Source: an uncultured Planococcus sp.
GTDB lineage: Bacteria; Bacillota; Bacilli; Bacillales_A; Planococcaceae
NCBI GenBank assembly: GCA_947502505.1
Contig: CANNAE010000002.1
Location: forward strand, 434,001 to 498,000
DNA length: 64,000 nucleotides
Direction of reading: 5' to 3'
The notes under the pieces are model-generated. The model was not told the origin of the DNA and did not search any database. It saw only the letters and a list, made by a program, of their open reading frames with translations. The position numbers were made by a program, and so were the translations under genes. The stretch's first letter is position 1. Each line of letters opens with the position of its first letter. Shown piece after piece: positions 17,169 to 28,255 of the stretch.

Positions 17169-18437
17169 TCACTCCTGCTTATGGTCGTCTAGTATATCTT
17201 GGATATAATCCGCCGCTTGTTGCAGCCCATTTTCCAATTGGATTTCTTTCTGTATCTGCTCTGCCCGTTCGATCCGCTCTTTGTTTTTCAGTTGTTCCAA
17301 GGCGAGAACTAAATCGGACACCTTTAGATTTTTCTCCCGCAGCGGCTTTACCGAATAGCCCTTTTTGTACAGACGATTAGCCCAGAATGGCTGATCGGCC
17401 GTAAATGGCAGGATCAGCTGCGGCACCCCGCTGAGCAAGGCTTCCGCCGTTGTGCCCACGCCGCCATGGTGGACAATGCCCGCCGCTCGCTTGAATAGCA
17501 ATCGATGGGGTGCCTGATCGACAGCGAGTATCTGGTCATCTGGATCGAACACCATCCCGCTTGTCCCGATTAATACAATGGCCCGGTTCTCTGTCTCTTT
17601 GATCGCCTGAATCAACTTTTGTTGAAAATCGTGCGGATCTGTTAAAGGCATGGAACTAAACGAAATGACGATAGGCTTTTTCCCTGCGCTTAAAAATTCT
17701 TCAATTTCTTCAGATAGCGTTGCGCGTCCTAAATCCATGAAAAAGAAACCGGATAAAAAAACACGCTGATTCCAGCTGTCCACTTCCTTAAACAGAAATG
17801 GGCTGAGAGGGTAAAGAATCGGAATGGAGGAACCATCCACTTCATACGTATACCGGCCTGCTTTTCTTTTTGGCAATTTCAATGTTTTTTCCCGAAAGTC
17901 ATTGATTTGCTTTATGAAAGGCCGTTCGCTTAACATCACTACTTTATAAGACCATTTGTTCAATAACGGACCGAAGTTTTTATTCGGGGAGATCGTGAAG
18001 TTTGGAAATTCCGTTATCGGATACATGATGGGAACAGGCGGCAAGCAGAGTGAGGAAATGTTTTGCTGAACGGCTATATCGACGGCACCCAGGGCTTTCG
18101 GATGATAGATGATTAACGCTGCCCCTTGCGAAGCTGCGTGGAAATCATCCATGCTTTTCCTATATGCCGGGGTAATCACTCGTTTGGAGAATTTGAACAT
18201 TTCAATGAGTTTAAAATTCCCTCCGTTAAAGACCTTGCTTCCTTCCTCACTCTCCATAATGGCCATTAAATCAGCTGATGCGGGGTGAAAAGCAATTCCG
18301 TTGCCTTCTATGAATTGTTTAAAGCTGGCGCCAGTGCAAATCGTTACTTCATGGTTTCTTTTTATCAGTTCTTTGCCCAGCGCAACAAACGGTTGCACAT
18401 CCCCTCTGCTGCCTAAAGTCAACATTGTGATCTTCAT
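17169..18437 (-). CDS. GT1-type glycosyltransferase (MGT/UGT-like)
   Basis: 422 aa, GT-B fold glycosyltransferase of the family that glycosylates macrolides, sterols or flavonoids with UDP-sugars. N-terminal MLTLGSRGDVQPFVALG acceptor-side motif, and the C-terminal donor-binding motif HHGGVGTTAEALLSGVPQLI (about 320-340) with DQPFWANRL. Start is the ATG at 18437, after GGTGGGG; an in-frame extension reaches past its own promoter and was rejected. It is the first gene of an operon with a TetR regulator, suggesting an inducible detoxification or small-molecule modification role. Confidence 0.9.
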   Translation of the reverse strand: MKITMLTLGSRGDVQPFVALGKELIKRNHEVTICTGASFKQFIEGNGIAFHPASADLMAIMESEEGSKVFNGGNFKLIEMFKFSKRVITPAYRKSMDDFHAASQGAALIIYHPKALGAVDIAVQQNISSLCLPPVPIMYPITEFPNFTISPNKNFGPLLNKWSYKVVMLSERPFIKQINDFREKTLKLPKRKAGRYTYEVDGSSIPILYPLSPFLFKEVDSWNQRVFLSGFFFMDLGRATLSEEIEEFLSAGKKPIVISFSSMPLTDPHDFQQKLIQAIKETENRAIVLIGTSGMVFDPDDQILAVDQAPHRLLFKRAAGIVHHGGVGTTAEALLSGVPQLILPFTADQPFWANRLYKKGYSVKPLREKNLKVSDLVLALEQLKNKERIERAEQIQKEIQLENGLQQAADYIQDILDDHKQE

Positions 18438-18467
18438 TTCCCCACCACCTTCCCTTTTCGAACTTCG

Positions 18468-18486
18468 CCGACGACAGTGTCGTCGG
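18468..18486 (-). promoter_or_regulatory. TetR operator (19-bp palindrome)
   Basis: CCGACGACA-G-TGTCGTCGG, a perfect 9-1-9 palindrome located between the promoter -10 element and the glycosyltransferase start, the classical place for a TetR-family operator. Confidence 0.85.
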
Positions 18487-18495
18487 AATAACTCG

Positions 18496-18524
18496 ATTAT
18501 CTGTGGCTCTTGCTTTTTTGTCAA
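18496..18524 (-). promoter_or_regulatory. Sigma-A promoter of the glycosyltransferase-tetR operon
   Basis: On the minus strand TTGACA (18519-18524) and GATAAT (18496-18501) are spaced exactly 17 bp, ten bases upstream of the TetR operator. Confidence 0.85.
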
Positions 18525-18559
18525 GATTTGCTTTGCGGCTTTGTTTTTGCGCAGCAAAA

Positions 18560-18586
18560 CAGGCTTTCCTGTCAAAGGAAAGCCTG
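18560..18586 (-). terminator. Terminator of the L7/L12-like gene
   Basis: CAGGCTTTCC/GGAAAGCCTG hairpin with a 7-base loop, 6 bases after the stop codon of the gene ending at 18593, followed by TTTTG on the minus strand. Confidence 0.85.
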
Positions 18587-18592
18587 CCCAGT

Positions 18593-18892
18593 TCAATTAT
18601 TCTCTTTTAATCCGTCAATATACTGCTTCGCTTCGATGAGCGAATAGCCGAATGCGACACGTGCCGCTTTTACGGCACGGACTTCCTGGCCCTCAGCGAT
18701 CAAACGCCGCAATTCTTCATTAATTGCAGGCTCTTCCAAAGCCACTTCTGCTTCCATTTGTTCAATACGTTTTGACATATGCTTCATGCGCACCTCCAAT
18801 GCTTGGATTTGCTGGCTCAGCAATACATATACTGCCCCAATAGCCCCTAATGACAAACCGATCAACCATACCCAATCCATGCTTTCCGCCAT
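18593..18892 (-). CDS. Membrane-anchored coiled-coil protein with L7/L12 C-terminal-like domain
   Basis: 99 aa. An N-terminal membrane helix (about 7-27) is followed by a short heptad-rich segment (about 28-50), then a C-terminal region EVRAVKAARVAFGYSLIEAK that matches the pattern of the ribosomal stalk protein bL12 C-terminal domain (AVIKAVRxxTGLGLKEAK). The ATG follows the stop codon of the FusB-like gene with no intervening base, so the two are translated together. The bL12 domain contacts EF-G on ribosomes, and FusB also binds EF-G; the pairing may not be accidental. Function unproven. Confidence 0.72.
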   Translation of the reverse strand: MAESMDWVWLIGLSLGAIGAVYVLLSQQIQALEVRMKHMSKRIEQMEAEVALEEPAINEELRRLIAEGQEVRAVKAARVAFGYSLIEAKQYIDGLKENN

Positions 18893-19573
18893 TTAGCGTT
18901 CCAGCCGATCCAGAAATTTCTCGAGCCGCTCGACAGTCGTCAAGCGCGCGTTGCAAGCCGCTTCATCGGCACAGATGTACTGGCCGTGCTTGACGTAGCT
19001 GTCGATGTTGGCCCCTTTAGTCTTGGCCATGAATAAGCCGACCGAGCTGTGTTTATGGCAAATCATGCAGACGCCCTGCTTGCGGCTCGCGCCGAATTGG
19101 CCGCTCACGGTTTGCAACCGGCCATTTCGCTCGGCTACCAAAAAGCGGTTGGTGTTTTCCTGCCAAGACAAATACGACAAGGAGTGAAAATCAATCGCCT
19201 GGAGATTTGGCCCTTTCAGCCTTTTGGCTTTTGAGAATAGCCGTTTTAAATTGTCTAGATTGACGCTCGGGAAAGGAATCAAATAAGGGCGCAGCCCAGA
19301 CAAAAACTCTTCCGCAGCGTGAGTGTCTTTTACCGAAGTCAATGGGCGCAACACGTTTTTCTGCTCTTCTGTCAGCGCCGGGAACATGGCAAATACTTTT
19401 TCATGGCTTAAATGGCGCAAGACGCTCAGCACTTCCGCATCGTTTGCTGTGGCATGTGCGGTCACAAGCGCCAAAGCCTGTTCTTTGATGAAATTATATT
19501 GATGGTTGCGGATAAAGGCTTCGGGCTGGCCTGAAACATTCGTCCGGTCCGTCGATTCTTTGATGATGGTCAT
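18893..19573 (-). CDS. FusB/FusC-family EF-G-binding protein
   Basis: 226 aa. Resembles the fusidic-acid resistance proteins that bind elongation factor G and release it from drug-stalled ribosomes. The N-terminal part is helical; the C-terminal domain has a four-cysteine zinc finger, C169/C172 and C201/C207, in the order CMIC ... ICADEAAC. AAGGAGG is 6 bases before the ATG at 19573. Chromosomal homologues are common in Bacillales, and resistance is not certain. It is directly abutted by the L7/L12-like membrane protein gene. Confidence 0.88.
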   Translation of the reverse strand: MTIIKESTDRTNVSGQPEAFIRNHQYNFIKEQALALVTAHATANDAEVLSVLRHLSHEKVFAMFPALTEEQKNVLRPLTSVKDTHAAEEFLSGLRPYLIPFPSVNLDNLKRLFSKAKRLKGPNLQAIDFHSLSYLSWQENTNRFLVAERNGRLQTVSGQFGASRKQGVCMICHKHSSVGLFMAKTKGANIDSYVKHGQYICADEAACNARLTTVERLEKFLDRLER

Positions 19574-19667
19574 CGCTAGCCTCCTTGAAAGGTATGACTT
19601 TTCTGTGATTTTACCATATTTTGCCCACAATCGCAGAACAGGCACCCTGAAGCCAGGATGCCTGTCT

Positions 19668-20207
19668 TTAAGCTATGAAAATTCCCGTGACCGCCCCGTA
19701 AAGCAGCGCTAAGGTGATGACCAATGCCGGATGCAGTTTCCATTTCTCGAGCATCAAATAACTGGCCACCATGAGGATCGCCGTCTGGATGCCGCCGAGC
19801 GACGCTTGCGAAGTCAGGACAAAGTCGAGCGTCATGACGCCGATTAATACGGCGATCACCGGCTTGACGACTTTTGAAATATTCTTCACTTCGCGCGAAT
19901 CTTTGTATTTAAAGAGAATCGCCATCAGCGCAATCATCAAGATCAACGATGGGGCGACTGCACCGAACAGGCCGACCGCTGCCCCGAGCACGCCTCCTTC
20001 GGCATAGCCGATATAGCCGGCCATCTTCGTCGCAATCGGGCCAGGCAAAGAGTTGCCAAGTGCCAGTACTTCACTGAACTCCTGGGTATCCATCCAGCCG
20101 TAGCGACCGACCACTTCCTTTTCGACAAGCGGAATCGAAGCAGGCCCCCCGCCATATCCAAGAATGCCGGGAATGAAAAATGCCAGGAAAATCTGCCAGT
20201 AGATCAT
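19668..20207 (-). CDS. Chromate transporter half-protein (second CHR gene)
   Basis: 179 aa, one CHR domain of the chromate ion transporter family, about six membrane segments. The motifs GYGGGPASIPLVEKEVV and NSLPGPIATKMAGYIGY are characteristic. Its ATG overlaps the stop of the upstream CHR gene by 4 bases, so the two halves are made together and likely form a heterodimer, as for ywrA/ywrB (chrS/chrN type) in Bacillus. Confidence 0.92.
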   Translation of the reverse strand: MIYWQIFLAFFIPGILGYGGGPASIPLVEKEVVGRYGWMDTQEFSEVLALGNSLPGPIATKMAGYIGYAEGGVLGAAVGLFGAVAPSLILMIALMAILFKYKDSREVKNISKVVKPVIAVLIGVMTLDFVLTSQASLGGIQTAILMVASYLMLEKWKLHPALVITLALLYGAVTGIFIA

Positions 20208-20766
20208 GTTTTCTTCACCGTCCTTTTAACGAAAGGCACAAGGACCAGCAGGATCAGCCCGGCGATGAGAAATGCCGGGTGAATGCCGAGCACTTCAAGC
20301 AAAATGACGGAGACGATAATCAACAGGATGGCCCGGCTCCAGCCAAGCGCCTTCTCGGATTGCCGGATGAAGTTCCAGGTCAGGACACCGAGCATGACGG
20401 CGACAACCGGAACGACTGCGCTCGACATATTGGCGACCCACGGCACGTCTTTATAGTTTTGCAAGATGCCAAGCAGGAGAATCATCAAGACCACCGTCGG
20501 GATGATAGAAGCCGTGAGTGCGATCAAACAGCCGCGAAGCCCCGCCACACGGTAGCCGATATAACCCGCGAGTTTTGTCGCGATCGGCCCTGGCATCGTG
20601 TTCGATAAGGCGATTGTGTCGCCGTATTCTTCGTCTGTCAACCAGTTGTAGCGGTCCACGACATCGCGCTGCATGATCGGGATGACTGCCGGGCCGCCGC
20701 CAAAGCCGAGCATGCCTGCGCGGAAAAAGGCCATGGCGAGGTCGGTCGATTTAACGCCTTGTTCTG

Positions 20767-20773
<7 letters not shown>
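20204..20773 (-). CDS. Chromate transporter half-protein (first CHR gene)
   Basis: CHR-domain membrane protein with GFGGGPAVIPIMQRDVV and NTMPGPIATKLAGYIGY motifs. The start is uncertain: TTG at 20773 (189 aa) overlaps the end of the gamma-glutamyltransferase gene by 7 bases and gives a natural N-terminus; the ATG at 20734 gives 176 aa. It is coupled to the second CHR gene by an ATGA overlap. Chromate or a related oxyanion efflux is expected from the family. Confidence 0.87.
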
Positions 20774-22371
<1,598 letters not shown>

Positions 22372-22446
22372 TATAATTTCCTCCTAAGTATGTACTCATT
22401 GCGCTCGTAAGCTTATAAATTAAAATGCACTTTTCATATTATTCAA

Positions 22447-22499
22447 ATTTTACGGGAGCCGCTTAAATAAGTAAAATTAAATATATTTAATAGTATAAT
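22447..22499 (+). promoter_or_regulatory. Divergent promoter region of the LysR gene
   Basis: TATAAT at 22494-22499 is a good -10 element for the LysR gene. An inverted repeat ATTTTAC (22447-22453)/GTAAAAT (22471-22477) lies upstream between the divergent ggt and lysR genes and is a candidate LysR site. A -35 element is weak. Confidence 0.45.
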
Positions 22500-22524
22500 G
22501 AGGAAAACTCATCGAGGTGAAGAA

Positions 22525-23454
22525 ATGGACCATAAATTGGAGATTTTCGTGACAACCGCTGAACAAAAAAGCTTTACCCGCGCAGCTGAATTGCTTCATA
22601 TGACCCCTTCCGCCATTTCCCTGAGCATCAAAGCGCTGGAAAACAAGCTCGGTGTGCGGCTATTCGAGCGCAGCAATAAATACGTCCAATTGACGGAAGC
22701 CGGCCAGGTGATGTACGCCCAGTCCAAAGAGATTCTCTTGAAGTATGACCAATTAAAGCTAGCACTGACAGAACTCGAACCCTCAACAGCGATGCCTTTG
22801 TCGATCGGCGCGGCCTATACATTCGGCGAATACTTTTTGCCTGGCATCATTTACGCCTTCAGCAAGCGCCACCCGAATATTACGCCGAACATCACCATTC
22901 ACAATTCCAAGACCATCATCGAACACATCCATAAGCAGGAGCTCGACATCGGCTTTATCGTCGAGGGGGAAGCAAGCGGCAGCGATGTCGAAGCGGATTT
23001 GTTTACAGAAGAAGAAATGGTCATCGTCGCACGCCCCAATCATCCGCTCATCCACCATTCGCAAGTCGACCGCCGCTTGCTTGAAGCGGAAACCTGGATC
23101 ATCCGGGAGCCAGGCTCCGGTACGCGCGACGTTACCGACAAGTTGTTCGCCCAGCTCGGCATTGCGCCAAAGAAAGTCATGAGCTTCGGCAGTTCACAAA
23201 CAATCAAGGAATCGGTCGCCCTTGGCCTTGGCATTTCGTATCTCTCGGAATCCACCGTCAAAAGCGAAACAAAGACCGGATCGATCGGCGCCATCACGCT
23301 GGCCGACTTCCCGAACAAAAGCCGCTTCCATTATATTACCCATCGGGCGAGCTTCCATACCCCAGCGGCCCAGCTTTTCCTGGATTTTCTCGATTCCTAT
23401 GTGCTTGATGAAAAAGTTTCGGTGCATACGAAAAAACGCCTGGCTGAACTTTAA
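22525..23454 (+). CDS. LysR-family transcriptional regulator
   Basis: 309 aa. N-terminal winged helix with QKSFTRAAELLHMTPSAISLSIKALE (about 13-38), then an effector-binding periplasmic-protein-like domain with REPGSGTRDV near residue 195. Start is ATG 22525, with GAGGTG 5 bases upstream; the earlier in-frame ATG at 22498 overlaps the -10 element. It is divergent from the gamma-glutamyltransferase/chromate transporter operon and is the likely regulator of it. The effector is unknown. Confidence 0.92.
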   Translation: MDHKLEIFVTTAEQKSFTRAAELLHMTPSAISLSIKALENKLGVRLFERSNKYVQLTEAGQVMYAQSKEILLKYDQLKLALTELEPSTAMPLSIGAAYTFGEYFLPGIIYAFSKRHPNITPNITIHNSKTIIEHIHKQELDIGFIVEGEASGSDVEADLFTEEEMVIVARPNHPLIHHSQVDRRLLEAETWIIREPGSGTRDVTDKLFAQLGIAPKKVMSFGSSQTIKESVALGLGISYLSESTVKSETKTGSIGAITLADFPNKSRFHYITHRASFHTPAAQLFLDFLDSYVLDEKVSVHTKKRLAEL

Positions 23455-23499
23455 AGAACGGGCCCGCATCATGACAATATGGGCTGTCACCATAACGAG

Positions 23500-23537
23500 C
23501 CGGAACCCCTTTGACACTCAAGGGGATTCCGGTTTTC
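23500..23537 (+). terminator. Terminator of the LysR gene
   Basis: CCGGAACCCCTT/AAGGGGATTCCGG hairpin followed by TTTTCTT, 46 bases after the LysR stop. Confidence 0.85.
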
Positions 23538-23993
23538 TTATAGCCCGATAATTAAATTTTTTAAAACAGAATATTTTTGTATTAAGAGAGATAAATAGAT
23601 AGCTTAAACAGCATATTTTAGTTTGGTATAAATTATTCTTTTGATAAGCTTTGAAACCGCATAGAGACGCGCTTTCTTCTCCCCTCCTTCTCCTTCAAGC
23701 AGTCTATCCATTCTTTCAAACAAAAAATTTCTCTCTCGCGAAAAATAAGCATATATCCCTAATTTTATATGCCGTCTTTTGAAAACGCTTACTTCCAAAC
23801 ACTTGTTTTATTGCTTTTTCATCAAAAATGAATGATTAGTGCCTCCTTGAATGCGGCACTTGGCCTGCCCAGATAATCGGAAGATCATATTTTTGTTAGA
23901 TTAGTTTTTCTATTCTGAAAATTAGTTTGTCGAAATAGTGAATAGCAGGTATCCTCAAAATAATAGCTTTACGTACAGAGGAGGAAATATTGA
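23538..23993. other. AT-rich intergenic stretch without a convincing gene
   Basis: About 450 bases, clearly more AT-rich than the surrounding genes. The only open frame of note (minus strand, 23604-23798) starts at TTG without a ribosome site and has an unlikely composition, so it was not called. The last 20 bases hold the AGAGGAGG ribosome site of the OFA carrier. No clear promoter, hairpin or repeat was identified. Confidence 0.6.
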
Positions 23994-25277
23994 ATGAAGA
24001 CAAACAAAAACAGATGGCTGATTGCGTTATCCGCCATCGCGATTCAATTGTCGATCGGTGCCGCTTATGCCTATAGTGTTTATACGAAACCCATCAGCGA
24101 AACGATGGGCTGGTCTCCGACAGAAATCACTTACGCCTTTACGATCATGATGGCACTCGGCGGGATTTCCGCTGCGTTCTTTGGCGGCTTCGTCGAAAAG
24201 AACGGGCCACGGAAATCTGCTATGGTGGCCGCTTTCTTATTCGGCCTTGGCCAGGCAGGTGCGGGCTTTGCCATTCAAATCGATTCACTCGTATTGTTCT
24301 TGCTTACCTATGGATTCATGAGCGGCATGGGGCTCGGTGTCGGGTATATCGCGCCGATCTCGACGCTCGTCAAATGGTTCCCTGACCGCCGCGGATTGGC
24401 AACGGGCATGGCCGTCATGGGCTTTGGCGCCGGCGCCTTGATCACTGCGCCGGTTGCGGCAAGCTTGATTGCTTCTGTCGGCGTGACGGCGACCTTTTAT
24501 CTTCTCGGCATCAGTTATTTCATCCTGATCTCACTCGGGGCTTCCTATATCGCACCCCCTCCTGAAGGATTCATGCCTAAAGGAATGGAAGCGGACCTTG
24601 CTTCCGGCAAAAAGATCATGAAAAAAGACTTGGCGCAACTGACTGCCAGAGAGGCCGTGAAAACACGCCGCTTCTGGATGCTGTGGACGATGATGCTGAT
24701 CAATGTCAGTGCCGGCATCATGATTATCTCGGTCGCTTCTCCCATGGCACAGGAACTGGTCGGCTTGACGGCAGCGGGTGCTGCGACACTCGTCGGCATC
24801 ATGGGCATTTTTAACGGCGGCGGGCGCCTCGGCTGGGCAGCCATTTCCGATTATATCGGGCGGCCGACCGTGTTCATGATTTTCTTTATCATCCAGATTA
24901 TTGCGTTCGTCATGTTGCCGGGCATCGCGAACGCCATCATTTTCCAAATGTTCATCTTGCTCATCGTTTCCTGCTATGGCGGCGGTTTTTCGAACTTGCC
25001 GGCGTTCATCGGCGATATGTTCGGCACGAAGCAGCTTGGCGCCATCCATGGCTATTTGCTGACGACTTGGTCTCTAGGCGGGATCATTGGCCCGGCAATC
25101 GTTTCACAAGTCTATTCTGCCACCAATAGCTATGTGCCGGTTTTCTATATTTTTATCGGCTTGATATCCGTAGCGCTCGTCTTGTCCATCCTGATTCGCA
25201 TGGACATCCGCCGCGTTGGCCGTAATTTCGAAAAAGATGGCAATGTCCAAACGGCTCAACAAGCAGTTTCTTCATAA
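23994..25277 (+). CDS. OFA-family MFS carrier (oxalate/formate antiporter-like)
   Basis: 427 aa, 12-segment major facilitator protein. The N-terminal QLSIGAAYAYSVYTKPI and GLGVGYIAPISTLVKWFPDRRG (about 115-136) segments, and LPAFIGDMFGTKQLGAIHG in the second half, are hallmarks of the oxalate:formate antiporter family. AGGAGG precedes the ATG. Family members move organic acids, including oxalate/formate and other carboxylates; the substrate here is not determined. Monocistronic, with a strong terminator. Confidence 0.9.
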   Translation: MKTNKNRWLIALSAIAIQLSIGAAYAYSVYTKPISETMGWSPTEITYAFTIMMALGGISAAFFGGFVEKNGPRKSAMVAAFLFGLGQAGAGFAIQIDSLVLFLLTYGFMSGMGLGVGYIAPISTLVKWFPDRRGLATGMAVMGFGAGALITAPVAASLIASVGVTATFYLLGISYFILISLGASYIAPPPEGFMPKGMEADLASGKKIMKKDLAQLTAREAVKTRRFWMLWTMMLINVSAGIMIISVASPMAQELVGLTAAGAATLVGIMGIFNGGGRLGWAAISDYIGRPTVFMIFFIIQIIAFVMLPGIANAIIFQMFILLIVSCYGGGFSNLPAFIGDMFGTKQLGAIHGYLLTTWSLGGIIGPAIVSQVYSATNSYVPVFYIFIGLISVALVLSILIRMDIRRVGRNFEKDGNVQTAQQAVSS

Positions 25278-25285
25278 GACGACTG

Positions 25286-25322
25286 AAAGCCCCGGAAAAG
25301 GAATTCCTTTTCCGGGGCTTTT
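25286..25322. terminator. Terminator between OFA carrier and amidase
   Basis: Perfect 18-bp inverted repeat (arms 25286-25303 and 25304-25321) of AAAGCCCCGGAAAAGG type with no loop beyond its symmetric centre, between convergent genes; can act in both directions. Confidence 0.92.
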
Positions 25323-25342
25323 GCGTTTTCTTTTATAGAAGT

Positions 25343-26836
25343 TTATTGAAAGAGCGGGTTGCCTTGCTGGCCAATCCATAAATCACTTTGTTCGATTTGC
25401 TTTGCGAGCTGGAGCAAGCGATGCTCTTCGCCTTTTTGCGCCATCACTTGGACACCGAGCGGCAAATTCGCCTCGGTCACATGAAGCGGCAAGGACATCG
25501 CCGGCTGGCCCGTCAAGTTCGCCAGCTGCGTAAACGGCGTATAGCTGAGGCTCGGCAAGAACATGGCGTAAATCAGTTCTTGCTGGTCCGTTGCATCCCG
25601 TGCCATATCAAGCGCTTGCAACAGCCGGGTACGGGATTCCGGGGAATGGCTCAATTCGCCGATTTCCGGTGCAGCATGAGCGGTCGCCGGCGTGATGTAG
25701 AAATCAAACCGTTCATGAAGCGCCGCCATTTTCGCGGCGGCCGCATCCCACGCAGCAAGGCTTGCGGAGTAATCCGCAGCGGAAACTCTTCTGCCGGCCG
25801 TTGCCAACAGCCAGGACTCGATTTCCATATCGTCTTCCATCAAGCGCCGACCGAGTGATTGCTCCAGGTTTTTCTTAAGCAGCGCCATTTCGCCGCTGTT
25901 CATCAAATAATACTCGCGCATCAATTGGACCCCATCGATATCGGGTGTTTTTTCTTCCACTCGGTGCCCTTGCCCTTCCAGCCAGCGCACCGTTTTCAAC
26001 ACGGCTTGTTTCGCCTCTTCCGACACCAAAGTGCCAACAGGCGATTCCACAGAAAACGCAATGCTTAAGGGCTTATCGAACCCGCGGTCCAGCTGTTCTG
26101 TGTATTTCCCTGGAAATAACGGTGTTTGAAACGCAGCTTCCGGTTGGACGACTTGCAATTCATCCAATAACGCAGCGCTGTCCCGCACTGTCCGGCTTAG
26201 CGCGAAATCGATCGATGCCCCTTGCCATTGCCGTCCCGCTCCTGGTCCGACAGGCGTTCTGCCGCGCGTCGGCTTAAGCCCAAAAAGGCCAGTGAATGAA
26301 GCCGGGATCCGGATCGAGCCGCCCCCGTCGCTCGCACCGGCGACCGGCACGATACTGGATGCAACGGCTGCTGCTGCCCCGCCGCTTGAGCCGCCTGGTG
26401 AATGATCGGTATTCCATGGATTATGTGTAGGCCCGAACAGCTCTGGTTCTGAAATATTCTTTAAGCCGAATTCAGGCGTATTCGTATGACCAATCGGAAT
26501 GAACCCTGCCGCTTTCAGGCGCGCTACAAAATGAGAATCGCGTTCCGGGCGGGAATCGGCGAGCAATTTCGACCCGGCGCTTAAGCGCTCGCCCGCCAAG
26601 GCTTGGGAAATGTTTTTCAAGGCGACCGGTACGCCGCCAAATATTCCGTTCCCTCCGTTTTCTGCCTCAAGCAGCGCCTGCTCATGCCGCTCTGCGGTAA
26701 AGGCATGCAGCTTCGGCTCGACTTCATCCAAACGGCGGAAGCTCAGCTCCACCAACTCCCTTGGGCTGGCCTCCCCTTTTTTCACCAGTTCCGCAAGCGC
26801 TGTCGCATCGAGCGATAAATATGTTTTCATATCCAT
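25343..26836 (-). CDS. Amidase-signature family hydrolase
   Basis: 497 aa. Ser-cisSer-Lys amidase: Lys in [10 protein letters not shown] (about 73), cis-Ser in [14 protein letters not shown] (about 150) and nucleophile Ser in [14 protein letters not shown] (about 173). Start is the ATG of MDMKTYL with GGGGG 8 bases upstream. It is not GatA by context, since no gatB/gatC is adjacent, and no signal peptide is present. Family members hydrolyse aliphatic and aromatic amides; the substrate is unknown. Confidence 0.9.
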   Translation of the reverse strand: MDMKTYLSLDATALAELVKKGEASPRELVELSFRRLDEVEPKLHAFTAERHEQALLEAENGGNGIFGGVPVALKNISQALAGERLSAGSKLLADSRPERDSHFVARLKAAGFIPIGHTNTPEFGLKNISEPELFGPTHNPWNTDHSPGGSSGGAAAAVASSIVPVAGASDGGGSIRIPASFTGLFGLKPTRGRTPVGPGAGRQWQGASIDFALSRTVRDSAALLDELQVVQPEAAFQTPLFPGKYTEQLDRGFDKPLSIAFSVESPVGTLVSEEAKQAVLKTVRWLEGQGHRVEEKTPDIDGVQLMREYYLMNSGEMALLKKNLEQSLGRRLMEDDMEIESWLLATAGRRVSAADYSASLAAWDAAAAKMAALHERFDFYITPATAHAAPEIGELSHSPESRTRLLQALDMARDATDQQELIYAMFLPSLSYTPFTQLANLTGQPAMSLPLHVTEANLPLGVQVMAQKGEEHRLLQLAKQIEQSDLWIGQQGNPLFQ

Positions 26837-27022
26837 TCCATCTGCCCCCGTTTCAATTCTGTCAGTCCAGTTATTTCTCATTCCCAAGTGTAGCATTTCC
26901 TGCCCGCCGCAAATAGCGAACGCTTCGTGCGCGCATACAGAGCTTTCAGGCCAGCGCTTTCATTTGTTATCTAAAATATAACGAAAATGGACACATTTAA
27001 AACAGATTTTCACTCAAAACCG

Positions 27023-27071
27023 TTGACTTCTCTGCATAGCTAGCTATACTAGTGAATGAGAATCATTTTCA
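27023..27071 (+). promoter_or_regulatory. Promoter and Fur box of the ferric-iron transporter operon
   Basis: TTGACT (27023-27028) and TATACT (27045-27050) with 16-bp spacing are followed by TGAGAATCATTTTCA (27057-27071), a 7-1-7 Fur box with one mismatch, at the transcription start. Iron-dependent repression is expected. Confidence 0.87.
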
Positions 27072-27112
27072 TTTAAATAAGAGTTATAAATCATTTTAAA
27101 GGAGAGACATCC

Positions 27113-28180
27113 ATGAAGAAATTGCTTTCATTCCTATTGGTGCTCGGTACGCTTCTCGTCCTTGCAGCATGCGGCAACTCGAACACAGATGAAGACACGG
27201 CAGAAACGTCCGGCGACGATACTGCCGGCAACGAAGTGAACCTATATACAGCGCGCCACTACGATGTGGACGATGAGCTTTACAAGCAATTCGAAGAAGA
27301 AACCGGCATCAAGGTCAACTTGATCAAAGGTGAAGCAGACGAGCTTCTTGAGCGCATCAAGCGCGAAGGCGACGCTACGCAAGCCGATTTGTTTTTGACG
27401 GCTGATGCAGGCCGCCTGCACCGTGCAAAAGAAGACGGCATTTTACAGTCCGTTTCAAGTGATGTGCTAGATGAGCAGGTCCCTGCGAACTTCCAGGACG
27501 AAGACCAAATGTGGTACGGCCTGACAAAACGCGCACGGGTCATCATGTATGACAAAGAAAAAGTCGATCCATCCGAACTATCCACATATGAAGCCTTGGC
27601 AGATGAAGAGTGGGCTGGACGCGTCTTGATCCGCAGCTCTGAAAACATCTATAACCAATCCCTGTTCGCTTCTCTCATTGAATTGAACGGTGAAGAAGAA
27701 GCAAAAGAATGGGCAGCCGGCATGGTCGATAACTTTGCACGCGATCCTGAAGGCGGCGACCGCGACCAGGCAAAAGCCATTGCAGCAGGTGTTGGCGATG
27801 TGGCCATCATGAACACGTATTACTACGGCCAAATGTTGAATTCTGAAGACCCTGAAGAAGTAAAAGTCGCTGAAAGCCTTGGCGTATTCTTCCCGAACCA
27901 AGACACGACAGGCACGCATGTTAACGTCAGCGGCGCCGGTGTGGTAAAATCATCTAAGAACAAAGAAAACGCAATCGAATTGCTGGAGTTTCTCTCCGCA
28001 CCAGAAGCTCAGGAAACATTTGCTTCTGCTAACTATGAATATCCAGTAAACGAATCAGTCGAACCAACTGAATTGCTGCAATCATGGGGCGATTTCAAAG
28101 AGCAGGACATTTCAATGTCGGCACTTGGCGAAAACAACGCTAAAGCTATTCTATTGTTCAACGAAGTCGGCTGGAAATAA
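27113..28180 (+). CDS. fbpA: Ferric iron ABC transporter substrate-binding lipoprotein
   Basis: 355 aa. Lipoprotein signal peptide with Cys20 (LVLAAC) and an acidic linker, then a periplasmic-binding fold of the FbpA/FutA family beginning VNLYTARHYDVD; the tyrosines in YTARHY and the later NTYYYGQM are typical iron ligands. It is the first gene of a three-gene operon with a permease and ATPase behind a Fur box, so Fe(III) uptake is a confident call. Confidence 0.94.
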   Translation: MKKLLSFLLVLGTLLVLAACGNSNTDEDTAETSGDDTAGNEVNLYTARHYDVDDELYKQFEEETGIKVNLIKGEADELLERIKREGDATQADLFLTADAGRLHRAKEDGILQSVSSDVLDEQVPANFQDEDQMWYGLTKRARVIMYDKEKVDPSELSTYEALADEEWAGRVLIRSSENIYNQSLFASLIELNGEEEAKEWAAGMVDNFARDPEGGDRDQAKAIAAGVGDVAIMNTYYYGQMLNSEDPEEVKVAESLGVFFPNQDTTGTHVNVSGAGVVKSSKNKENAIELLEFLSAPEAQETFASANYEYPVNESVEPTELLQSWGDFKEQDISMSALGENNAKAILLFNEVGWK

Positions 28181-28255
28181 ACTTACACTGTCCCCCTTGC
28201 CGCCTGATATGTGCGGCAGGGGATTTCTTGCGAGTTGGAAAGAGGTGCCTGGATT

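Noticed and set aside
23604..23798. Minus-strand 64-codon frame in an AT-rich gap
   Set aside because: TTG start without ribosome site, unusual composition, no recognisable feature.
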